Of a stretch of 64,000 nt of DNA, positions 49,891 to 59,105 are shown piece by piece. Origin of the DNA: JAADDV01 sp964582875 (GTDB taxonomy: Bacteria > Aquificota > Aquificia > Aquificales > Hydrogenothermaceae); NCBI GenBank assembly GCA_964582875.1, contig CAZOTZ010000001.1:1-64000 (forward strand), given 5' to 3'. The notes beneath the pieces are model-generated. The model made no database searches and had not been told where the DNA came from. It saw only the letters and a list, made by a program, of their open reading frames with translations. Positions within the stretch are counted from its first letter, which is position 1. Every line of letters begins with the position of its first letter. A program made the position numbers and the translations under genes.

Positions 49891-50281
49891 TTGGGAACCA
49901 CCCTTTTTCACTTTTTACAAATTTTGTTCTTTCTTGAATTGTACACCTATCTTCCCCTTCTAATATCTCTGGACATTGTATAGAAACAAGGAGAAGAAGT
50001 GTTGTGTAAGGAAGTGTTTTTAAAGGATTTTTAAGTTTTCTTATTTTTCTTAACTTATCAATATTAAGAACAAGGTCAAACTGGTATTCAACTATATAAT
50101 AGCCGTCTTTTGTCTGATATCCGTTTATCCTCTTGAAATTCTCTATTTCCCCAATTTTTGAGTACTTCCTGTTTATATACTTGATTATCTCTTCATTTCC
50201 TGGGATATCCTTACAGGAAGAAAAAAAGAGTATAGATAGAAGAAAAACAAGAAAAAATAAAACTTTTTTTTGCCCTCTCAT
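49883..50281 (-). CDS. small putative lipoprotein of unknown function
   Basis: 132 residues from ATG 50281 (GTG 50284 is adjacent). The N terminus RGQKKVLFFLVFLLSILFFS followed by SCKD looks like a lipoprotein signal peptide with Cys after FSS, though Phe at -3 is not ideal. The mature part has a compact alpha/beta look with EIIKYINRKYSKIGEIENFK and ends KFVKSEKGWFPIE. Two Cys (IQCPEILEGEDRCTIQE) may form a disulfide. No family recognised. It lies between trpB and gpgP in the same operon. Confidence 0.6.
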   Translation of the reverse strand: MRGQKKVLFFLVFLLSILFFSSCKDIPGNEEIIKYINRKYSKIGEIENFKRINGYQTKDGYYIVEYQFDLVLNIDKLRKIRKLKNPLKTLPYTTLLLLVSIQCPEILEGEDRCTIQERTKFVKSEKGWFPIE

Positions 50282-50293
50282 CACTACACCATA

Positions 50294-51541
50294 TTACTTT
50301 ATTTTATACTTTTGGCTGAGATTTTCCTCTAACCTTTTATACACTTCCGGATTTGTATCAAGGAAGTTTTTCACCTGCTGAACGTCTTTATCCCCTCTTC
50401 CAGATAGGTTTATAACAACAATACCTTCTTTTCCAATTTCTTTAGCAATCTCAACCCCTTTTATAACTGCATGTGAGCTTTCAAGGGCAGGTATTATTCC
50501 TTCAGTTCTTGATAAAAGGAGGAAACCTTCAAGGGCTTCTTCATCTGTTGCTGTTATATACTCAGCTCTTCCTATCTCCTTAAGATAAGCATGTTCCGGA
50601 CCAACACCAGGATAATCAAGTCCTGCAGAAATTGAGTGGGTAGGTTCTATCTGTCCCCATTCATTCTGGAGAAAGTAAGATTTCATTCCATGTAAGACAC
50701 CAATAGAACCTCCATTTATACTCGCTGCATGTAAACCTGTTTCTATTCCGTACCCTGCTGCTTCAACACCAATAAGTCTTACATTTTCATCTTCTATAAA
50801 AGGATAGAACATACCTATAGCATTACTTCCTCCACCTACACAGGCAACAACTGCATCAGGTAGTCTTCCTTCTATTTCTACTATCTGTTCTTTAGTTTCT
50901 TTACCTATTACAGACTGGAAATCCCTTACAATGACAGGAAATGGATGGGGTCCTAAAGCTGAACCTATAACGTAATGGGTTGTTTTCACATTTGTAACCC
51001 AATCTCTCAAGGCTTCATTTACAGCATCTTTAAGGGTTCTACTTCCAGCCCTTACTATTTCAACCTTTGCTCCTAAAAGTCTCATTCTAAAGACATTTAA
51101 AGCCTGTCTTTCTGCATCTTCTTCTCCCATATAAACAACGCATTCAAGGCCAAAAAGTGAAGCTGCTGTTGCTGTGGAAACACCGTGTTGCCCTGCTCCT
51201 GTTTCAGCTATTATTCTTTTTTTTCCTAATTTTTTTGTTAAAAGTACCTGACCTAATGTGTTATTGATTTTATGGGCTCCTGTATGAAGAAGGTCTTCCC
51301 TTTTTAAGTATATTTTTGCCCCTCCAACTGCTTCAGTAAGTCTATGGGCATAGTAAAGTATTGAAGGTCTACCTGCATACTCCTGAAGGTAATAAACAAG
51401 TTCCCTCTGGAAATCTCCATCTTTCTTTATTTTTTCATACTGCTCTTCAAGTTCTTCAAGGGCTGGAATTAATGTTTCAGGAAGGAATTTACCTCCAAAT
51501 ATTCCAAAATACCCTTTTTCATCAGGAAGACTGTAGCTCAT
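50294..51541 (-). CDS. trpB: tryptophan synthase beta chain
   Basis: 415 residues. FGGKFLPETLIPALEELE, the PLP-lysine motif KREDLLHTGAHKINNTLGQV, ETGAGQHGVSTATAASLFGL and the phosphate-binding loop CVGGGSNAIGMFYPFI are all present, and HGMKSYFLQNEWGQIEPTHS belongs to the TrpB1 type. It condenses indole with serine to tryptophan. No trpA is adjacent. Downstream in the operon are a lipoprotein and gpgP. A candidate ribosome binding site, AGGAGA, precedes ATG 51541. Confidence 0.96.
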   Translation of the reverse strand: MSYSLPDEKGYFGIFGGKFLPETLIPALEELEEQYEKIKKDGDFQRELVYYLQEYAGRPSILYYAHRLTEAVGGAKIYLKREDLLHTGAHKINNTLGQVLLTKKLGKKRIIAETGAGQHGVSTATAASLFGLECVVYMGEEDAERQALNVFRMRLLGAKVEIVRAGSRTLKDAVNEALRDWVTNVKTTHYVIGSALGPHPFPVIVRDFQSVIGKETKEQIVEIEGRLPDAVVACVGGGSNAIGMFYPFIEDENVRLIGVEAAGYGIETGLHAASINGGSIGVLHGMKSYFLQNEWGQIEPTHSISAGLDYPGVGPEHAYLKEIGRAEYITATDEEALEGFLLLSRTEGIIPALESSHAVIKGVEIAKEIGKEGIVVINLSGRGDKDVQQVKNFLDTNPEVYKRLEENLSQKYKIK

Positions 51542-51587
51542 AACTTTCTCCTCAGTTTGTTTTTATAAAAGATTTTCTTCCAAATCT

Positions 51588-53798
51588 CTAATCAACATTA
51601 ACAATGTTCCCTTCACAATCTATATCTGGGGCTGTTCCTTCTATAAAGAGAAGATATTCTCCAGGACAGACATCTGTAGCAACAAGATTGGAAACCGGGT
51701 CTATAGGAACTCTAATAACACCTCCTGGCACAGGAAAATCTGCAACCTTTTTACCTGAATGGTAAGCAGCCATAAAATCTATCCATATAGGAAGAGCTGC
51801 AGCTGAACCAGTCATTTTCCTTCCTATTCTTTTCTTTATATCATAACCTACCCAGACTGTTGTTGTAATCTGTGTTGAGAAACCTGAAAACCACGCATCT
51901 GTGTAGTTATTTGTTGTTCCAGTTTTACCTGCAACAGGAAAACCAAGTCTTTTTGCTTTTCTACCTGTTCCTTCTTTTATAACACCTTTTAACATATCAA
52001 CAACTATTGCGTCTTCTTCTTTCGGTATAACCTGTTTACACTCAGGTTCATGTTGATAAACAACATTTCCATTTTTATCAACAACTTTTTCTATAAAATA
52101 AGGCTCACATCTTTTTCCCTGATTTGCAAAAGTAGAGTATACAGAAGCAAGTTCTATAGGTTTTATATCAGCACTTCCTAAAACAAGTGATGGGACAGGA
52201 GGAAGATACGACTTTATACCAAGATTTCTGGCAAGTTTTATAACAGGTTTTATTCCTACTTTCATAAAAAGATTAACAGAAGCAGCATTTAAACTGTGGA
52301 CAAGGGCATACCTTAAGGTAACATCTCCCCTGTATTCATGGTCATAGTTAGAAGGTAACCATTCTTCTTTCTTTTCCGGGTCCCATATAGGATAAGGTTC
52401 ATCTTTTATTTTGGATATCTGGGTAAGCCCATCAAGAATAGCCTGTGTGTAAACAATAGGTTTAAAAGCTGAGCCTATCTGTCTCCTTGCCTGAACAGCT
52501 CTGTTAAACTTAGATTTTTTAAAATCATAACCACCAACTATAGCTCTTATTGCCCCTGTAGACTGGTCTATAGCAACAAGAGCAGCCTCAAGGTACGGAA
52601 CAAACTCAAATCTGTCTTCTTCCAGATATCTAACATAAACAGGAATGCCTATTCTGAGATTTCTCCTATTTCCTTTATAGATAAAGTAGCCTTTGTAATC
52701 TTTTACTTTTACAGATATTTTTTTGCCTTTTATCTTCTCTATAATTCCAAGATAAATATTTCCTTTCTCAAGTTTCTGTATTTGCTGTTTTTCATACTCA
52801 TTTAAAAGTTTTTCTTTTTCTTCATAGCTCATCCTTGGAAAACCAGCTCTTCTTTGTAGTTTCTCAAGGTTATTCTTTACTATCATAGATGCTGTCAGAA
52901 GAAGATTTTTGTCAACTGTTGTGTATATTTTATAACCGCCTTTGTAAAGCTCATTTAGACCAAACCTTTTTGCAAACCACCTTCTTACCATTTCAGAAAA
53001 ATAGTCGTTTACTGGTTTTTCTTTTTCCTTATAACTTTTTAGGACAATAGGTCTTTCCATACATCTGTTTGCTGTATCAAGGTCTATATAACCATCTTCA
53101 AGCATTCTCTGTATCACAAGATTTCTTCTTTTTAAAGCAAGGTCTGGGTGTTTGTAAGGGTCATACCTGCTTGGGGCTTTAGGTAAAGCTGCAAGGGTTG
53201 CACCTTCACAAACATCAAGCTGCCAGACATGTTTTCCAAAATAAGTTTTTGCAGCAGCTTCTACCCCGTAAGCCCCATGACCTAAATATATCTGATTCAG
53301 GTACATCTCAAGGATTTTACTCTTTGGGTAAATCTGGTTTAGTTTTATGGCAAGAACCATTTCTTTAAACTTCCTTGAGAAGCTCTTTTCCGGTGTAAGA
53401 AACAGATTTTTTATAAGCTGCTGGGAAATAGTACTTCCACCTGCTACTATTCTTCCTTCTGTCAGGTTCTTTACAGCAGCCCTGAATATCCCAGAAAAAT
53501 CAACCCCTATATTGTGGTAAAAGGTCTTATCTTCAATTGCTACAAAAGCATCCTGAACATATTTAGGAATTTTATCTATTGGAACGTACTGCCTGTTCTG
53601 TATAAAAAATGTAGTAAGTATTTTCCCGTTTTTATCATAAACATAAGAAACTTCTGCAGGGTTCCACTTCTCTAAAGCCCTTACATCAGGCAGATTCTTT
53701 ATATTTTTTATTACAAAGATGGTAGCAAAAACCAAACTAAATGAAAAAATGAACAAAAAAAGAAATAGAACACCGAGTTTAAGGTACCTAAGCAACAT
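51588..53798 (-). CDS. class A penicillin-binding protein (PBP1a type)
   Basis: 736 residues. One N-terminal membrane helix (about 8-30), a GT51 transglycosylase domain (FVAIEDKTFYHNIGVDFSGI, catalytic Glu; GGSTISQQLIKNLFL; LYLN-type MYLNQIYLGHGAYG) and a transpeptidase domain with IGSAFKPIVYTQAIL (Ser-x-x-Lys), HSLNAASVN (Ser-x-Asn) and VAGKTGTTNNYTDAWFSGF (Lys-Thr-Gly). An OB-like segment separates the two. It polymerises and cross-links peptidoglycan. It lies 45 bases downstream of a YqaA-like gene and 46 upstream of trpB, on one transcript. Confidence 0.95.
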   Translation of the reverse strand: MLLRYLKLGVLFLFLFIFSFSLVFATIFVIKNIKNLPDVRALEKWNPAEVSYVYDKNGKILTTFFIQNRQYVPIDKIPKYVQDAFVAIEDKTFYHNIGVDFSGIFRAAVKNLTEGRIVAGGSTISQQLIKNLFLTPEKSFSRKFKEMVLAIKLNQIYPKSKILEMYLNQIYLGHGAYGVEAAAKTYFGKHVWQLDVCEGATLAALPKAPSRYDPYKHPDLALKRRNLVIQRMLEDGYIDLDTANRCMERPIVLKSYKEKEKPVNDYFSEMVRRWFAKRFGLNELYKGGYKIYTTVDKNLLLTASMIVKNNLEKLQRRAGFPRMSYEEKEKLLNEYEKQQIQKLEKGNIYLGIIEKIKGKKISVKVKDYKGYFIYKGNRRNLRIGIPVYVRYLEEDRFEFVPYLEAALVAIDQSTGAIRAIVGGYDFKKSKFNRAVQARRQIGSAFKPIVYTQAILDGLTQISKIKDEPYPIWDPEKKEEWLPSNYDHEYRGDVTLRYALVHSLNAASVNLFMKVGIKPVIKLARNLGIKSYLPPVPSLVLGSADIKPIELASVYSTFANQGKRCEPYFIEKVVDKNGNVVYQHEPECKQVIPKEEDAIVVDMLKGVIKEGTGRKAKRLGFPVAGKTGTTNNYTDAWFSGFSTQITTTVWVGYDIKKRIGRKMTGSAAALPIWIDFMAAYHSGKKVADFPVPGGVIRVPIDPVSNLVATDVCPGEYLLFIEGTAPDIDCEGNIVNVD

Positions 53799-53843
53799 TC
53801 CTCCATTAAAGAAGAGATTTTTATATTATACCTAATATATATC

Positions 53844-54314
53844 TTATAGTCCCCCTATCCAATGTCCGAAGAAAGCCATGAAAAGAAACCTTGGAAGTCT
53901 ACCAATAAACGCAGCTATTAAAAAACCTAAAACAGGCATCTCAAAGATACCAGCCATCCAGCAGATAACTTTAAATGGGATTGGTGTTATGGCTGCAATA
54001 ATAACAGCTAATATACCGTATTTTCTAAAAAGAATTTCTCCTTTTTCGTAATGTTTATCAGAAATGTACTTCTTTAAGAAAGATTCCCCTAAAAACTTTC
54101 CAAGAAAGTATCCAACAAGTCCCCCAAGAACACTTCCAGCTGTTGCTGTTAATGCAGCATTGATAGGGGAAAGACCAAAAGCAGTACCACCTGTTATAAA
54201 AGGGTCAGGTGGTACCGGTTGTATTATACTTTCTGTAAAAGAAACCACAAATATACCTAAGTACCCGTAATCTGCTACAAGTTCTTCAGCCCAGTTCTTT
54301 AAAGTTTCAAACAT
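53844..54314 (-). CDS. YqaA/DedA-related membrane protein
   Basis: 156 residues with several helices: YGYLGIFVVSFTESIIQPVP, PINAALTATAGSVLGGLVGY, YGILAVIIAAITPIPFKVIC and FIGRLPRFLFMAFFGHWIGG. FTESIIQPVPPDPFI and AAITPIPFKVICWMAGIF are characteristic of the YqaA branch of the SNARE-associated/DedA superfamily. Its start codon follows the tyrS stop directly. It may transport or flip a lipid carrier; together with the separate DedA protein at 44.5 kb it gives two members in this window. Confidence 0.85.
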   Translation of the reverse strand: MFETLKNWAEELVADYGYLGIFVVSFTESIIQPVPPDPFITGGTAFGLSPINAALTATAGSVLGGLVGYFLGKFLGESFLKKYISDKHYEKGEILFRKYGILAVIIAAITPIPFKVICWMAGIFEMPVLGFLIAAFIGRLPRFLFMAFFGHWIGGL

Positions 54315-55556
54315 TTACTCTACTCTTATTTTTTCAGGTTTTATTCTTGCAAATTTTCTTTTTCCAACCTGAAGAACAAACTCTGTAGACAGGTCTACCT
54401 CAAAAAACGGGTCTGTAAGTTTATTCCCATCTATCTTAACTGCTCCACCTTTTATAAGTCTCCTTGCCTCAGATTTTGAAGGTGCAAAACCTATTTTGTA
54501 AACAAGCTCATAAAGGGGGATTTTTTTATCCTCTGAAGCTACAACAAGTTCAGGTTCTGGTATCTCATCAGGAAGTTCTCTTTTTGAGTGGACTTTTTCA
54601 AAGTGTTCTTTAGCTTTTACAGCAGCTTCCTCATCATGGAATCTTGAGACTATATATACAGCAAGCTGTTTTTTTACTTCCATCGGATGAAGAGAACCTG
54701 TTTCCACATCTTTTTTCATTTTTTCAATCTCTTCAACTGTAAGGTCAGTTAGAAGCTCCCAGTAATCCCACATAAGCTCGTCAGGGATAGACATTATCTT
54801 TCCAAACATCTCTTCAGGAGGTTCTGTTATACCAATGTAGTTTCCATAAGACTTACTCATTTTTCTTGAACCATCTGTACCAACAAGCAAAGGAAGTAAA
54901 ATAGCTACCTGTGGTTTTTCTATACCGTATTCTTTTTGTATATCCCTTCCTATAAGAAGGTTAAACCTCTGGTCAGAACCTCCAAGCTCAACATCTGCTT
55001 TTATTGCTACAGAGTCGTAAGCCTGTAAAAGTGGGTATATAAATTCGTGTATTGCTATAGGTCTGTTTTCTTTAAATCTTTTTTTGAAATCTTCTCTTTC
55101 AAGCATCCTTGCCACAGTGTATTTAGCAGTAAGCCTTATAAGGTCTTCAGCATTCATATCCCCAAGCCACTCACTGTTAAATACAACAACTGTTTTTTCA
55201 GGGTCTAAAACCTTAAAGACCTGCTCTTTGTATGTCTTTGCATTTTCAAGAACCTGCTCTTTTGTTAAAGGAGGTCTTGTTTTATCTCTACCAGATGGGT
55301 CACCAATCATAGCTGTAAAATCACCTATTATGAAGTAAACTGTATGTCCAAGTTGTTGAAAAGTTCTTAACTTCTGGAGAAGAACAGTATGACCTAAATG
55401 AAGGTCTGGAGCTGTTGGGTCAAAACCTGCTTTTACTATTAAAGGTCTTCCCTCTTTTAACTTTTCAAGGAGTTCATCTTCATTTATTATTTCAATAACA
55501 CCTTTTTTAATCAGTTTTAACTGTTCCTGTGGTGAAAGTCCATGAAACTCTTCCAA
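54315..55556 (-). CDS. tyrS: tyrosyl-tRNA synthetase
   Basis: 413 residues. The class I signatures are FDPTAPDLHLGHTVLLQKLR (HIGH) and GSRKMSKSYGNYIGITEPPE (KMSKS). Substrate region GGSDQRFNLLIGRDIQKEYG. A C-terminal S4 RNA-binding domain (PSKSEARRLIKGGAVKIDGN) completes the TyrRS form of the TyrZ-like subtype, which is common in thermophiles. Transcribed leftward as the first gene of the tyrS-yqaA-PBP-trpB unit. Confidence 0.95.
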   Translation of the reverse strand: MEEFHGLSPQEQLKLIKKGVIEIINEDELLEKLKEGRPLIVKAGFDPTAPDLHLGHTVLLQKLRTFQQLGHTVYFIIGDFTAMIGDPSGRDKTRPPLTKEQVLENAKTYKEQVFKVLDPEKTVVVFNSEWLGDMNAEDLIRLTAKYTVARMLEREDFKKRFKENRPIAIHEFIYPLLQAYDSVAIKADVELGGSDQRFNLLIGRDIQKEYGIEKPQVAILLPLLVGTDGSRKMSKSYGNYIGITEPPEEMFGKIMSIPDELMWDYWELLTDLTVEEIEKMKKDVETGSLHPMEVKKQLAVYIVSRFHDEEAAVKAKEHFEKVHSKRELPDEIPEPELVVASEDKKIPLYELVYKIGFAPSKSEARRLIKGGAVKIDGNKLTDPFFEVDLSTEFVLQVGKRKFARIKPEKIRVE

Positions 55557-55619
55557 TTAAGCAATCCTCCTTATTTTTATACTGTTTTTCAAGAAATTAT
55601 TATTATATCCTATTAGTTA

Positions 55620-55647
55620 TTGAAGTTATTGGAAACTGTAATAATAT
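55620..55647 (+). promoter_or_regulatory. candidate promoter of mnmG
   Basis: TTGAAG and TAATAT are separated by 16 bases, ending 29 bases before the preferred ATG 55677. The 120-base interval 55557-55676 is divergent between tyrS and mnmG. Confidence 0.4.
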
Positions 55648-55676
55648 CTTTTAACAAAAAAAGGAGAGGTAGTTTT

Positions 55677-57536
55677 ATGGTTTACGATACACAGTACGAT
55701 GTTGTTGTTATAGGTGGAGGACATGCAGGAATAGAAGCAGCTTTAGCCTCTGCTAAACTTGGTGTAAAAACAGCTCTCATAACGTTAGATAAGAATAAAA
55801 TAGGTCTTATGCCGTGTAATCCTGCTATAGGGGGAATAGCGAAAGGAATTGTAGTGAGGGAAATAGATGCCTTTGGTGGAGAAATGGGAAAGGCTATAGA
55901 TGCTACTGGTCTACAGTATAAAGTTTTAAACACAAGAAAGGGACCTGCTGTTCGTTCACCAAGGGCTCAGGCAGATAAAGAAGAGTACAGAAAATACATG
56001 GTAAATAAAACACAAAACACAGAAAACCTGACAGTTATAGAGGGAGAAGCAACGGATATTTTTCTAAAACCTAATACTGATGAGGTAGAAGGTGTAGAAG
56101 TTAACGGAGAATTCAGGATAAAAACAAAATCTGTTGTTGTAACAACAGGAACATTTTTAGATGGGGTTATACATATAGGAGATAAACAGATACCTGCAGG
56201 GAGAATAGAAGAAAAACCTGCAACAAAACTCCCAGAATTTTACAGAAGGGTAGGTTTTCCTCTCCAGAGATTTAAAACAGGTACTCCTGCAAGGCTTGAT
56301 AAAAGAACTATAGATTTTTCAGGTCTTGAGGAAGCTCCTGGAGATGAACCTCCACCAAAATTTTCCTTCTGGACAGAACCTTTTGGTTCTTACTGGTTTA
56401 AAGAAGGTCAAAAAGAACAGGTATCATGTTTCATAACTTACACAACCCCTGAAACCCACAGGATAATAAGGGAAAATCTCCACAGAACAGCCCTTTATGG
56501 TGGGGCAATTACAGGAATAGGTCCAAGGTACTGTCCGTCAATAGAAGACAAAATCGTAAAGTTTGCAAACAAAGAAAGACATACAGTATGGCTTGAACCT
56601 GAAACAAGGAACGGAATTAGCATATATCCAAATGGTCTTTCAACATCTCTGCCAGAAGATGTTCAGTGGGAGATGTACCGTTCAATTCCTGGACTTGAAA
56701 ATGTCGTTTTACTGAAACCAGCATATGCAATAGAGTACGATATAGTTCCTCCAACAGAACTTTATCCTACCCTTGAAACAAAAAAAGTGAAAGGTCTTTT
56801 CCATGCTGGAAACTTCAATGGAACTACAGGATACGAAGAAGCAGCAGGACAGGGACTTGTAGCAGGTATAAACGCAGCTTTAAGGGCTTCAGGAAAAGAG
56901 CCTTTCTACCTTAGGAGAGATGAAAGTTATATAGGTGTTATGATAGATGACCTTACAACAAAAGGTGTTGTTGAACCCTATAGACTTTTCACGTCCCGTT
57001 CAGAGTACAGACTACACTTAAGGCAGGACAATCCTGTGCTTAGGCTTTACGAAAAAGCTTACAACTTAGGGATGATTTCTTACCAGCAGTACAGATTTGT
57101 AAAAGAAGTAGAAGATGAGATAAAACAGTGGATTGAAAGGTACAAAGAAGAGAAAACAAAGGTTAAAGAAAAAACAGTTACAGCATTTGAACTGTTAAAA
57201 AGACCTGAAATGAACGTTGATAAACTTAAAGACTTTGGTTTCCCTATTCCAGAAAAAGATTATGTAAAAGAAGAGATAGATATAAACGTTAAGTACTCTG
57301 GTTATTTTGAAAGGGAAAGGAAAATGAACGAGAAAATGAGACATTTAGAGAATATAAAAATCCCTCCAGATATAAATTACGAAGATGTACCAGGGCTTAG
57401 AAAAGAAGTTGTTCAAAAGCTATCTAAAGCAAAACCTATGACTTTAGGTCATGCTGCAAGGCTTGAAGGTATTACACCAGCTGCAATAACAGCTATAATG
57501 GTTTATCTGGAAAAAGTCAGGAAGGAAACCGCCTGA
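55677..57536 (+). CDS. mnmG: tRNA uridine 5-carboxymethylaminomethyl modification enzyme MnmG (GidA)
   Basis: 619 residues from ATG 55677, chosen for AGGAGAGG upstream and because the FAD motif then starts near residue 10 (VVVIGGGHAGIEAALASAKL). Further motifs: NPAIGGIAKGIVVREIDAFG, TLNTRKGPAVRSPRAQADKE-like KVLNTRKGPAVRSPRAQADK, SRSEYRLHLRQDNPVLRLYE and the C-terminal GLRKEVVQKLSKAKPMTLGH. With MnmE it modifies the wobble U of certain tRNAs. A TTG at 55620 is in frame but is probably inside the promoter region. The stop sits in a terminator palindrome. Confidence 0.96.
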   Translation: MVYDTQYDVVVIGGGHAGIEAALASAKLGVKTALITLDKNKIGLMPCNPAIGGIAKGIVVREIDAFGGEMGKAIDATGLQYKVLNTRKGPAVRSPRAQADKEEYRKYMVNKTQNTENLTVIEGEATDIFLKPNTDEVEGVEVNGEFRIKTKSVVVTTGTFLDGVIHIGDKQIPAGRIEEKPATKLPEFYRRVGFPLQRFKTGTPARLDKRTIDFSGLEEAPGDEPPPKFSFWTEPFGSYWFKEGQKEQVSCFITYTTPETHRIIRENLHRTALYGGAITGIGPRYCPSIEDKIVKFANKERHTVWLEPETRNGISIYPNGLSTSLPEDVQWEMYRSIPGLENVVLLKPAYAIEYDIVPPTELYPTLETKKVKGLFHAGNFNGTTGYEEAAGQGLVAGINAALRASGKEPFYLRRDESYIGVMIDDLTTKGVVEPYRLFTSRSEYRLHLRQDNPVLRLYEKAYNLGMISYQQYRFVKEVEDEIKQWIERYKEEKTKVKEKTVTAFELLKRPEMNVDKLKDFGFPIPEKDYVKEEIDINVKYSGYFERERKMNEKMRHLENIKIPPDINYEDVPGLRKEVVQKLSKAKPMTLGHAARLEGITPAAITAIMVYLEKVRKETA

Positions 57537-57546
57537 GGTTTCCTTC
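57521..57546. terminator. bidirectional terminator between mnmG and the amidohydrolase gene
   Basis: GAAGGAAACC pairs perfectly with GGTTTCCTTC across a six-base loop that contains the mnmG stop. The convergent gene ends one base further right. The T-rich stretch TTACATATTTTCT follows in the rightward direction. Confidence 0.7.
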
Positions 57547-58857
57547 TTACATATTTTCTATTTTCTCTTTCCACTTTCTTGCTGTGTTAAGAATTTCTTC
57601 TTTATCAAAAACTACAACTTCTTTGTTAAGAACTTTTATCTCCCCGTTTACAAGAACAGTATCAACATCAAGTCCTTTTGAGGAATAAACTATCTGGGTG
57701 TAAGGGTCAAATAAAGGATTAAGGTGAGGCTGATTTGCATCTATTAAAACAATGTCTGCTTTTTTTCCTCTTTCTAAAGAGCCAATCAGATGGTCAAGTT
57801 TAACAGCTTTTGCTCCTTCAATTGTTGCCATAGCAAGAGCCTGTTTTGCATTTAAAACAGTAGGGTCTTTCCAGAAACCTTTATGGAGTTTTGCAGCTGT
57901 TGATATTTCTCCTATGATATCCAAATCATCGTTTGAAGCTGTACCATCGGTACCTATACCGACTGTTACCCCTGCTTCTATCATTTTCGGAACAGGAGCT
58001 ATACCTGATGCAAGTTTTAAATTACTTTCTGGACAGTGGGCTACTTTTACACCTTTTTCAGAAAGGATTTCTATTTCTTCTTCTGTAGGATAAACCATAT
58101 GGGCAGCTAAAACCCTGTCGTTTAGAACACCTACTTTATCAAGGTGTTTTACTGGGGTTTCTCCGTATTTTTCTTTTATTGTCTGGACTTCAAACTCTGT
58201 TTCAGCTATATGAATATGGTAAAGAACATCGTACTTTTCTGAAAGTTCCATAGCTTTTTTTAAAGTATCTGGAGAACAGGTATAAGGTGCGTGGGGACCT
58301 ACAGCCGGATAAACATACTCAGAGCCTTTATACTCTTTTATAAAATCTTCTGTTTTTAAAAGACCTTCTTCTGGTGTTTTAGCTCCTGGTGTAGGGAAAT
58401 CAAGAATTCCTGTAGACAGGACACCTCTTATACCAGCACTGTTTATAACATCTGCAACTGCATTTTCAAAAAAGTACATATCAACAAATGTAGTTATACC
58501 ATTTCTGAGCATCTCATATACAGCTATTTCTGTACCATCTTTAACAAACTCATAACTAACAAATTTCCCTTCCACAGGCCATATATACTCTTCAAGCCAT
58601 ACCTTTAAAGGGTTATCACTTCCATACCCTCTTAAAAGGGTCATTGCAGCATGGGTATGGGTGTTTATAAGACCTGGTATAGCTATTTTTCCTTTACAGA
58701 CTACTGTTTTCCCGAAATACCTGTTTTTTACACCTTCCCCTATATCTACAATCTTTCCATCTTTTATAGCTATATCTGCATTTTTATGCTCTGTAAAATT
58801 TTCGTCCATTGTTAATACGTAAGGTATATCAGTTAGGATAAGGTCTACTTTTTCCAC
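57547..58857 (-). CDS. mtaD: S-adenosylhomocysteine / 5'-methylthioadenosine deaminase (amidohydrolase)
   Basis: 436 residues. Metal-dependent amidohydrolase motifs: GLINTHTHAAMTLLRGYGSD (His-x-His), VGPHAPYTCSPDTLKKAMEL, YHIHIAETEFEVQTIKEKYG, AAHMVYPTEEEIEILSEKGV, AHCPESNLKLASGIAPV and IGTDGTASNDDLDIIGEIST. These match the MtaD/SAH-deaminase family, which deaminates adenosine-based methyl-cycle products to inosine forms. It ends two bases before the moaD stop-side neighbour begins and is the last gene of the leftward ilv operon region. Confidence 0.87.
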   Translation of the reverse strand: MEKVDLILTDIPYVLTMDENFTEHKNADIAIKDGKIVDIGEGVKNRYFGKTVVCKGKIAIPGLINTHTHAAMTLLRGYGSDNPLKVWLEEYIWPVEGKFVSYEFVKDGTEIAVYEMLRNGITTFVDMYFFENAVADVINSAGIRGVLSTGILDFPTPGAKTPEEGLLKTEDFIKEYKGSEYVYPAVGPHAPYTCSPDTLKKAMELSEKYDVLYHIHIAETEFEVQTIKEKYGETPVKHLDKVGVLNDRVLAAHMVYPTEEEIEILSEKGVKVAHCPESNLKLASGIAPVPKMIEAGVTVGIGTDGTASNDDLDIIGEISTAAKLHKGFWKDPTVLNAKQALAMATIEGAKAVKLDHLIGSLERGKKADIVLIDANQPHLNPLFDPYTQIVYSSKGLDVDTVLVNGEIKVLNKEVVVFDKEEILNTARKWKEKIENM

Positions 58858-58859
58858 TG

Positions 58860-59105
58860 TTAACCTCCGCTTACAGGTGGTATTATAGCAACAGTATCAT
58901 TCTCTTTTAGTTTATATCCTTTATCAACGTACTCTTCATTTACAGCGACCATAACACTGTCTAAACTATCAGCTATCTCAGGATACTTTTTTTTCAAAAA
59001 CATAAGAAAATCCTCAACTGTCAATGGATTTTCTAACTCTATTTCTTCAGAAGATTTTTTAAGCTTATCTTTTATTGACGAAAAGAAAAGTACTTTAATC
59101 TTCAT
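58860..59105 (-). CDS. moaD: molybdopterin synthase small subunit-like sulfur carrier
   Basis: 81 residues with a ubiquitin-like fold: MKIKVLFFSSIKDKLKKSSE, EDFLMFLKKKYPEIAD and the C-terminal NDTVAIIPPVSGG, ending in the Gly-Gly that is activated and thiocarboxylated. MoaD gives sulfur to precursor Z with MoaE during molybdenum-cofactor synthesis. No other moa gene is adjacent. The gene is 11 bases overlapped by the upstream RibD-like reductase. ThiS-like roles cannot be excluded but the VSGG end and length favour MoaD. Confidence 0.85.
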   Translation of the reverse strand: MKIKVLFFSSIKDKLKKSSEEIELENPLTVEDFLMFLKKKYPEIADSLDSVMVAVNEEYVDKGYKLKENDTVAIIPPVSGG

